DNA of 9,718 nucleotides, taken from positions 15,369-25,086 of the forward strand of contig MFMI01000013.1 of NCBI GenBank assembly GCA_001783465.1, read 5' to 3'. This stretch comes from Candidatus Kaiserbacteria bacterium RIFCSPLOWO2_02_FULL_54_13 (GTDB lineage: Bacteria; Patescibacteriota; Minisyncoccia; Phycocordibacterales; Phycocordibacteraceae). A program made the translations under genes and the position numbers. Positions within the stretch are counted from its first letter, which is position 1. Each line of letters starts with the position of its first letter. Positions 5,057 through 9,718 of the stretch are shown here, one piece after another. The notes below the pieces were generated by a model, which saw nothing but the letters and a program-made list of their open reading frames with translations, did not search any database and was not told the DNA's origin.

Positions 5057-6466
5057 TCACCCTTTGTACACCGTCTCTTTTTTCCCTTCGGGGATGACGC
5101 GGAGAACGCGGAATTCGCCTTTGGCGAATTCCGCGAGCGCGATCTTCATGCGCTTCCCGTTTTTCATAAAATACGTACCGATACTGTCGGCATAGGCGCG
5201 ATACTTATTCCAATTTTCCAGGTCTTGTTGCGGCGAGCCCTGCCTGCCGGCAGGCAGGGAGAGGAGCCCGTCTTCTTTTTTAATTTTATATGCGCGCGTC
5301 GCGCCTGCCTGCGCAGACAGGCGCGAAGCGTCCTGCGGTACGAGAGTGACGTTGCTCCCCAGGTATTCGGGAAGCGTGTCAACGAGCAGTCTCGCGCCGA
5401 GTTCAATGAGCCGAGGCCGAAGTTCTCGCGCGGTTTCATCTGGCGCGATGGGAGTTGTCTCTTGTGCGAGGATGTCGCCGGCATCAAGCTCTTTCACCAT
5501 TTTTTGTATCGTCACGCCAGTTTCACTCTCACCCCTAAGAAGCGCGGTTTCTACCGGAGTTGCGCCGCGATATTTCGGCAGGAGCGAGTAGTGAACATTC
5601 AGAACGCCTCCCGGGAATGCGTTGATGAGCTCTTCTGGGAAAATCTTACCGTAGGCGACACAGACGGCGTATTCGCATCCGAATGCCCTGATTGTAGCAA
5701 CCGCTTCTGCATCAAGATTTTCTGGCGTCATCACGGGAATGGTGTGCGCGAGCGCAAGCGCTTTCGTCTCTGACTGCGTGAGGGCGAGGCCGCGGCCTTT
5801 CGGGGCGTCTGGAGAGGTCACCACGATCGCGGGCACGAATCCGCGTTCTATAAGGAGCGCAAGCGTGTCGCTCGCGACCCTGGGCGTGCCGAAATATGCA
5901 AAAGAGTGCATAGACCCGCTTGGAATGCCTGCCTGCGCAGGCAGGCGAATAAGATGTTCGGCGTGGTCGGTGAAGAGGATGCCGTTTAAGTGGTCTATCT
6001 CGTGTTCAAATATCTGCGCCATAAGGCCGCCCGCGCCGCGCTGGATATGCCCTCCGTCGGGGCGGCGCTCCTTAATAGTGACGCGCTCGTGCCGCTTGGT
6101 CGTCCCGTAGACGCCGTGCACCGAGAGGCACCCTTCGTCTGCCCGCGCCCGCTTACGCGACGTCTTCACAATCTCCGGATTCACATACACTTCTATCTCG
6201 GGTTCCAGTTGATGCGGAGTAGAAAGCTTGCCCGACTCGTCACGCTTGGCATCTATGGTTCTGTCCCTGCGCACGATGAAGAGACGCCACGAGACGCCGA
6301 CCTGCGGCGCGGCGAGCGCGACACCCTCGGGGAAGGCGTCCAGCGCTTCGGCCATATCCGCAATGAGGGTATCCAGCTCCTTCGAGCCGAATAAACTCTC
6401 CGGCACGGGCTCCGCCACCTCGCGCAGTACCTTCTCCCCATCTTGCACGATTTCTCTCTTGCTCAT
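5057..6466 (-). CDS. def-fmt: Fused peptide deformylase / methionyl-tRNA formyltransferase
   Basis: A single 469-residue frame joins two enzymes with opposite roles on N-formylmethionine. Residues 1-172 are peptide deformylase: motif 1 GVALAAPQ (48-55), motif 2 EGCLS (111-115, metal ligand C113) and motif 3 HEIDH (155-159), all intact. Residues 186-469 are formyltransferase: FGTPRVAS (192-199), the folate-site pattern GGVLNVHYSLLPKYRGATP (286-304; N290 and H292), and ELDAGDIL (326-333, catalytic D328). The C-terminal OB-like domain is short. Fmt formylates initiator Met-tRNA; Def removes the formyl group from nascent chains. Four palindromes lie inside: at the domain junction (residues 174-180), at 384-391, at 403-410 and near 444-452. 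The start is ATG 6466, because the upstream in-frame GTG 6475 overlaps the -10 box. Confidence 0.9.
   Translation of the reverse strand: MSKREIVQDGEKVLREVAEPVPESLFGSKELDTLIADMAEALDAFPEGVALAAPQVGVSWRLFIVRRDRTIDAKRDESGKLSTPHQLEPEIEVYVNPEIVKTSRKRARADEGCLSVHGVYGTTKRHERVTIKERRPDGGHIQRGAGGLMAQIFEHEIDHLNGILFTDHAEHLIRLPAQAGIPSGSMHSFAYFGTPRVASDTLALLIERGFVPAIVVTSPDAPKGRGLALTQSETKALALAHTIPVMTPENLDAEAVATIRAFGCEYAVCVAYGKIFPEELINAFPGGVLNVHYSLLPKYRGATPVETALLRGESETGVTIQKMVKELDAGDILAQETTPIAPDETARELRPRLIELGARLLVDTLPEYLGSNVTLVPQDASRLSAQAGATRAYKIKKEDGLLSLPAGRQGSPQQDLENWNKYRAYADSIGTYFMKNGKRMKIALAEFAKGEFRVLRVIPEGKKETVYKG
5107..5135. repeat. 13-bp perfect hairpin in the fmt C-terminus
   Basis: CGCGGAATTCGCC and GGCGAATTCCGCG flank a TTT loop, inside codons for AEFAKGEFR near residues 445-453. 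It differs in sequence from the CCTGCC palindromes. It could be another in-frame palindromic insertion or simply a local hairpin. Confidence 0.55.
5238..5259. repeat. CCTGCCTGC palindrome in fmt, copy encoding LPAGRQG
   Basis: A perfect 22-bp palindrome (CCCTGCCTGCC/GGCAGGCAGGG), read in frame on the minus strand as LPAGRQG between KKEDGLLS and SPQQ. Flanking bases repeat only loosely (CGAG and AGAG). Confidence 0.8.
5299..5326. repeat. CCTGCCTGC palindrome in fmt, copy encoding LSAQAG
   Basis: A 28-bp palindrome with a single mismatch (at 5308/5317), centred at 5312/5313, encoding RLSAQAG in frame. GCGTC occurs on both sides (5296-5300 and 5328-5332). The mismatch suggests an older copy. 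Confidence 0.75.
5927..5946. repeat. CCTGCCTGC palindrome at the Def-Fmt junction, flanked by GAAT
   Basis: A perfect 20-bp palindrome (GCCTGCCTGC/GCAGGCAGGC) with an exact GAAT direct repeat on both sides (5923-5926 and 5947-5950). It encodes RLPAQAG in the linker. Removing 24 bp leaves the frame open (HLIPSGSM), so the gene fusion does not depend on the palindrome. Confidence 0.85.
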
Positions 6467-6473
6467 GCTTCGC

Positions 6474-6479
6474 ACTATA
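6474..6479 (-). promoter_or_regulatory. Putative -10 box (TATAGT) of def-fmt
   Basis: TATAGT on the minus strand ends 7 nt before ATG 6466. No Shine-Dalgarno sequence fits in the gap (GCGAAGC), and no strong -35 is visible. It lies just after the stop codon of the upstream 97-residue gene. Confidence 0.45.
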
Positions 6480-6486
6480 TCAAAAA

Positions 6487-6780
6487 TTAACGTGACGAGT
6501 GCTTGGTCGGGTCAAGTTCGTACCAGAATTTTTTACCAAAGTTTTTTGCCTGACTGCAGACGCTCTTGAGATAGTACAAATCCTGCGTTGGTATCTTCTC
6601 CAGCACAGTGCCCAGATGCGCCATCGTCATCGGCGCGAGGCCGTCCTGCTTGCGCGAATAATTCAAATGCCGCTGGAAGAAGCGCATCAGCTCGCCGCGC
6701 TCGGTCTGGCGCTTCCTCCCCTTGGGCGCCTCCGCCCGTTTCTTCTCAAAATCGGGGAGAATATCGCGAATGGATTTCAT
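6487..6780 (-). CDS. Small basic hypothetical protein, 97 aa
   Basis: I do not recognise this protein. It is soluble and rich in Lys/Arg, with a basic stretch at residues 13-27 (KKRAEAPKGRKRQTE) and likely helices after it (LMRFFQRHLNY, MAHLGTVLEKI, LYYLKSVCSQAKNFGKKFWYEL). The single cysteine and lack of membrane segments suggest a cytoplasmic, perhaps nucleic-acid-binding protein, but this is inference. It is 23 nt downstream of the NYN gene and 20 nt upstream of def-fmt on the same strand, so the three may be co-transcribed. The sequence AGAGGT touches the ATG and is too close for a normal ribosome binding site. Confidence 0.65.
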   Translation of the reverse strand: MKSIRDILPDFEKKRAEAPKGRKRQTERGELMRFFQRHLNYSRKQDGLAPMTMAHLGTVLEKIPTQDLYYLKSVCSQAKNFGKKFWYELDPTKHSSR

Positions 6781-6803
6781 ACCTCTATTCGATACTTATG
6801 AAA

Positions 6804-7571
6804 TTAAACATTGAAGCCGAGATGAACGGCAAGGTCCGTGTGGGATATTAGAAAGCTTGAATCGGTTGCTTGATTTAAACGTCGAGCACCACCTGGTAAA
6901 AGATTGTTTTCACTCGTCAGGAAAGCAACATTGACAACATGTTTTCCATAATCCTTAATCGTGTCGACAGCTGGGACATAGTCTTGGTCTCCTGAAACAA
7001 TAATTGCAACATCATAGATATCCTTCAGTTTTATTAGATCAGTTGCAAGTTTTACGTCGACAGCTTTTTCAAAACCGAGATTTCGACGAAGAAGATCATA
7101 TCTAATAGAACCTGCTCGCCGGAATTCCACTGAAGCGCAATTTTGTGCTATGCCATTCTGTACTGAAGTCCAGCCATCAAACCGACCCTGCATGCTTCTT
7201 CGGTTTTCATAGAGGAAATCGGCGAACTCATGAAGAATAGTTTCGTGTTCGGCATGGTCTACCATCGCGTTAAACTTTTCAGAGAAATCAGGACTCTTCT
7301 TTATGAGTCTAATTAAAATTTCCTTATCATGACAAACAGCGTTTAGATTTGCAGGAGCATAATCAATACTCTGAACAACGTACCAATATGCTCGAACACG
7401 TTCAGCCTGTTTTCCGGCGACCTCAGACGTAATCCAATCAAAAAATTTTGCCCAATCAGTTTTTGGCAAATAGCTACTTTGATAAAAGACTGGTGGCGGA
7501 AAGAGGTCGACTATGTTATGTCGTAAATTTTCACCATCAACAAAAATACAGACTCTTTTGACCCCATTCAT
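6804..7571 (-). CDS. NYN-domain (LabA/DUF88-like) putative ribonuclease
   Basis: 255 residues from ATG 7571. The NYN fold (PIN-like nuclease) is shown by FVDGENL (residues 10-16; D12, N15), the central EKAVDVKLATDLI (168-180; D172, D178) and VSGDQDYVPAV (192-202; D195, D197). These acidic residues are the expected metal-binding site, and all are present. About 100 residues between the first two motifs are an insertion typical of longer family members. Such proteins are thought to cut RNA; the substrate here is unknown. The gene is visibly AT-richer than its neighbours and uses more A/T-ending codons, a hint of later acquisition. GTG 7574 and ATG 7577 are alternative starts; 7571 is exactly 6 nt after a TAATCT box. 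Confidence 0.85.
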   Translation of the reverse strand: MNGVKRVCIFVDGENLRHNIVDLFPPPVFYQSSYLPKTDWAKFFDWITSEVAGKQAERVRAYWYVVQSIDYAPANLNAVCHDKEILIRLIKKSPDFSEKFNAMVDHAEHETILHEFADFLYENRRSMQGRFDGWTSVQNGIAQNCASVEFRRAGSIRYDLLRRNLGFEKAVDVKLATDLIKLKDIYDVAIIVSGDQDYVPAVDTIKDYGKHVVNVAFLTSENNLLPGGARRLNQATDSSFLISHTDLAVHLGFNV

Positions 7572-7577
7572 CACCAT

Positions 7578-7583
7578 AGATTA
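7578..7583 (-). promoter_or_regulatory. Putative extended -10 box (TGC-TAATCT) of the NYN gene
   Basis: The minus strand reads TGCTAATCT, an extended -10 with a TG motif, ending 6 nt before ATG 7571. The spacing equals that at the PEBP gene. Confidence 0.4.
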
Positions 7584-7590
7584 GCACTAA

Positions 7591-7636
7591 AATAACACTA
7601 AAACGAGTACAGGCGGAACCATGTCCGCCTGTACTC
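7591..7636 (-). terminator. Long hairpin after murA, probable terminator
   Basis: GAGTACAGGCGGA and TCCGCCTGTACTC (7605-7617 and 7624-7636) form a perfect 13-bp stem with a 6-nt loop. The minus strand continues GTTTTAGTGTTATTTTAG, moderately T-rich. It lies between the murA stop and the NYN promoter and would separate their transcripts. The T tract is interrupted, so efficiency is uncertain. The stem is unusually long for a terminator. Confidence 0.55.
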
Positions 7637-7722
7637 CATACTCAACGTATGTACTCAGGGCAACCCCGAGGTTATTACCAGCATAGCAAATGTTATATGA
7701 AATGCAAACTTTTCCACACCCC

Positions 7723-9015
7723 TTAAGCCGCCTCGATAGAGGCGCCGAGGGACTGGAGGCGCTTCACGATATCTTCGTATCCGCGGTTGATAGAGTAGAC
7801 ATTGCGGAGCGTGGAGCGGCCTTTGGCGGCGAGCATCGCGACGAGGATGATGGTCGCGGGCCGGAGCGCCGGCGGGCAGATAACCTCGGCGGCTCTAAGA
7901 TGAGAAGGGCCTGTTATTGAAATGCGGTGCGGGTCGTGCAGGCTCGTCACCGCACCAAGACGGTCAAGCTCGGTGTAATAGATGGCGCGCTTTTCATACG
8001 TCCAATCGTGGATGAGGGTCGTCCCCTTGGCCTGCGTCGCGATAACGGCGAAGAAGGGCAAATTATCAATATTGAGTCCGGGATAGGGGCGCGCATGAAT
8101 CTTTTCCGGGAACGCGATTAATTCAGAAGGTTTAATATGAATATCTTTTAACTTCGTGATGCCGTTTTCAGACAATCTGCTTTCAGAAAGGGTAAATTTG
8201 AGCCCCATTTTTTCAAGAACCAGCAACTCAACTTCAAGGAATTCATACGGCGCGTTCGCGATAGTGATGTCCGAACCAGTGACTGCCGCCGCAGAGATAA
8301 AGAACATCGCATCAGTCGGGTCCTCGGCCACAGAGTATGAGACATCCATGTCAATATTTTCAGTGCCGTTTATGGTGAGCGTAGTCGAACCAATACCCTC
8401 CACGCCGACGCCGAGCGCGCGGAGGAATCCACACACCTCCTGCACCTGGTAGTTAGCCGACGCATATTTAATGACCGACGTTCCCGGGATACGCGCGGCG
8501 GCAAAGAGCGCGTTCTCGGTCGCGGTGTCGCTTGATTCAAAGAGGACTACCTCGGCCGGCTTAAGCTCGCTGTGCTTAACGCTGAACCGGTCGGTGAGCG
8601 CTTCAATCTGAACGCCGAACTTCTCAAGCGCGAAGAGGTGCGGACGCACGGTGCGGAGCCCGAGTGTGCATCCGCCCGACTGCGGGAGTTCAAACTTTTT
8701 AAAGAGATGAATCAAGGGACCAATGAACATCAGGATGCTCCGCGTCTTCGTCGCCGCGACGGTATCAATCGTTTCCAAGTTAATTTTCTCTGGAGGCTCT
8801 ATGACAACATTCGCGCCTTCCCACGTCACCGAGACACCAATAGATTTAAGCACCTCAATGAGCCGATTCACCTCTTCAATCCGAGGCACGTGTTCAAGTG
8901 TTGTTCGCCCGCGATTAAGGAGGGATGCGGCAAGGAGCGCAACGGCCCCATTTTTAGACCGGCTGGTCGCTACGCTTCCCGAGAGCTTCTTCCCGCCGTC
9001 AACGATGAAATTCAT
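7723..9015 (-). CDS. murA: UDP-N-acetylglucosamine 1-carboxyvinyltransferase (MurA)
   Basis: 430 residues from ATG 9015, close to the usual 420. MurA transfers enolpyruvate from PEP to UDP-GlcNAc, the first committed step of peptidoglycan synthesis, in the cytoplasm. Visible residues: K21 and N22 in SKNGAV, the PEP-binding loop SGGCTLGLR with C116 (the fosfomycin target position), D317 in PGLNIDN (usually FPTD) and R411 in INRGYE. The loop after C116 reads RTVRPH instead of the usual RPVDLH, a small divergence. The start at 9015 matches the family N-terminus (MNFIVDGGKKLSG). The frame stays open upstream through an inserted 65-bp element to ATG 9084, which has AAGGAG just before it, and to ATG 9096. 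A product with 23 or 27 extra residues is therefore possible. Confidence 0.9.
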   Translation of the reverse strand: MNFIVDGGKKLSGSVATSRSKNGAVALLAASLLNRGRTTLEHVPRIEEVNRLIEVLKSIGVSVTWEGANVVIEPPEKINLETIDTVAATKTRSILMFIGPLIHLFKKFELPQSGGCTLGLRTVRPHLFALEKFGVQIEALTDRFSVKHSELKPAEVVLFESSDTATENALFAAARIPGTSVIKYASANYQVQEVCGFLRALGVGVEGIGSTTLTINGTENIDMDVSYSVAEDPTDAMFFISAAAVTGSDITIANAPYEFLEVELLVLEKMGLKFTLSESRLSENGITKLKDIHIKPSELIAFPEKIHARPYPGLNIDNLPFFAVIATQAKGTTLIHDWTYEKRAIYYTELDRLGAVTSLHDPHRISITGPSHLRAAEVICPPALRPATIILVAMLAAKGRSTLRNVYSINRGYEDIVKRLQSLGASIEAA

Positions 9016-9083
9016 CCCGTTAGGGACCCGACTCGCCAACGAGTCGGCAGACATCTTCAATGTCTTGTCTCTAACGGGATTCA
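9011..9083 (-). mobile_element. 65-bp inverted-repeat element inserted in the murA start codon, with TGAA duplication
   Basis: On the minus strand the element (9079-9015) begins TCCCGTTAGAGAC and ends GTCCCTAACGGGA, 13-bp terminal repeats with one mismatch. TGAA flanks it (TTCA on the plus strand at 9080-9083 and 9011-9014). Two internal hairpins, CCGACTCG/CGAGTCGG (9028-9047) and AGACAT/ATGTCT (9049-9065), make the whole unit fold like a three-way junction. Element plus duplication is 69 bp, a multiple of three, and it has no stop in the murA frame. It would add 23 residues starting MNPVRDK and ending RVPNG. Confidence 0.75.
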
Positions 9084-9102
9084 TCTCTCCTTGCATGGGG
9101 GC

Positions 9103-9108
9103 ATTCTA
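9103..9108 (-). promoter_or_regulatory. Putative -10 box (TAGAAT) of murA
   Basis: TAGAAT on the minus strand ends 6 nt before ATG 9096 and 18 nt before ATG 9084. A transcript from here would carry the inserted element as its 5' end before the canonical MurA start. It overlaps the spacer of the divergent mreB promoter. Confidence 0.5.
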
Positions 9109-9113
9109 CCACC

Positions 9114-9119
9114 TATGAT
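9114..9119 (+). promoter_or_regulatory. Putative -10 box (TATGAT) of mreB
   Basis: TATGAT ends 8 nt before ATG 9128. A partial -35, TTGCAT (9091-9096), lies 17 nt upstream. It is divergent from and overlapping with the murA promoter, which would couple wall synthesis and shape genes. Confidence 0.45.
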
Positions 9120-9127
9120 GGCTTTAT

Positions 9128-9718
9128 ATGAGTTTCTTCTCTCCCAAGCTCGGCATAGACCTCGGGACCACCAACGTCCTCGTCTTCGTGCCCGGGAAGG
9201 GGGTCATCATCAATGAGCCGTCGGTCGTCGCGGTAGGCAAGGCGCACGGCAAGCACGGCGGCAACAAGATACTCGCTATCGGTGCGGAAGCGAAGGCGAT
9301 GGTCGGCAGGACCCCCGACGACATCATCGCGTACCGTCCGATGAAGGATGGCGTCATCGCGGACTATCGCATTACCGAAGCGATGCTCCGCTATTTTATG
9401 AAGAAGGCACTCGGTCATAACCCCTTTAAGCCGACGGTGCTTATCTCGGTTCCCGCCGGCGTGACCTCTACCGAGAAGCGCGCAGTCATTGAAGCGGCAA
9501 TGAAGGCGGGCGCGAAGAATGCATATGTAGTAAAGGAGCCGATACTCGCCGCCATCGGCGCGGGCATCCCTATCCAGGAGCCGATTGGACGCATGGTCGC
9601 GGACATCGGAGGAGGAACGATAGATGTCGCGGTGATATCTCTCGGCGGCATCGTCGCCTCTACGAGCGTGAAGTGCGCGGGCGACCGGCTGGACAGGGCA
9701 ATCATTGACCACGTCAAA
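9128..9718 (+). CDS. mreB: Rod-shape protein MreB (N-terminal part, cut by window end)
   Basis: The frame runs from ATG 9128 to the window edge, 197 residues. The actin-like ATPase polymerises under the membrane and guides cell-wall synthesis. Phosphate-1 motif LGIDLGTTN (residues 8-16), INEPSVVA (28-35), RPMKDGVIADY (71-81) and phosphate-2 motif DIGGGTIDVAV (158-168) all match MreB. An N-terminal MSFFSPK replaces the amphipathic helix of some homologues, as is common. No Shine-Dalgarno sequence is visible; a TATGAT box is 8 nt upstream. The C-terminal half lies outside the window. Confidence 0.92.
   Translation, partial: MSFFSPKLGIDLGTTNVLVFVPGKGVIINEPSVVAVGKAHGKHGGNKILAIGAEAKAMVGRTPDDIIAYRPMKDGVIADYRITEAMLRYFMKKALGHNPFKPTVLISVPAGVTSTEKRAVIEAAMKAGAKNAYVVKEPILAAIGAGIPIQEPIGRMVADIGGGTIDVAVISLGGIVASTSVKCAGDRLDRAIIDHVK

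Noticed and set aside
5003..5773. 256-codon plus-strand frame opposite fmt
   Set aside because: The opposite strand encodes intact Fmt motifs; this frame is rich in Arg, Cys and Phe and has no recognisable motif.

Overview
The window looks like a piece of a Patescibacteria (CPR) chromosome, probably a Parcubacteria/Kaiserbacteria-type lineage. The reasons are compact gene packing, moderate GC, a DUF5667-type secreted protein, a group I intron in a tRNA gene, and many small palindromes that encode LPAQAG/LPAGRQG-like peptides inside proteins. The lineage is an inference; no 16S rRNA is present.

Layout. Positions 1-1870 (minus strand) carry three genes read toward the left edge: an M15-family D,D-carboxypeptidase, a small unknown protein, and mltG (cut by the window start). 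Positions 1901-2397 hold no convincing protein gene, but the minus strand has a TATAAT box at one end and a textbook intrinsic terminator at the other, so a short RNA may be made there. Positions 2398-3237 (plus) encode a secreted DUF5667-like protein with a very acidic tail. Positions 3307-3648 (minus) encode tRNA-Asn(GUU), split in the anticodon by a 267-nt group I intron. Positions 3714-4945 (plus) form a small operon: a PEBP/YbhB-like protein, a DUF167 protein and a short HPF/RaiA ribosome hibernation factor. Positions 5057-7571 (minus) hold a fused peptide deformylase/methionyl-tRNA formyltransferase, a 97-residue unknown protein and an AT-richer NYN-domain nuclease-like gene. Positions 7723-9015 (minus) encode murA, and mreB starts divergently at 9128 and runs off the window.

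The genes concern cell-wall synthesis and shape (MltG, D,D-carboxypeptidase, MurA, MreB), translation initiation (Def-Fmt), ribosome hibernation (HPF) and tRNA supply.

The most unusual signal is a family of small elements (59, 65 and 81 bp). They have terminal inverted repeats starting TCCCGTTAG, and each is inserted exactly inside the ATG start codon of a gene (DUF167, hpf, murA). Each is flanked by a matching 4-bp duplication (TGTA, TGAA, TGAA). The last base of the element is A, so each insertion rebuilds an ATG. A second palindrome family (CCTGCCTGC/GCAGGCAGG) sits in frame inside coding regions, once in the PEBP gene and three times in def-fmt. Several genes also have a -10-like hexamer only 6-8 nt before the start codon, suggesting leaderless or nearly leaderless mRNAs.
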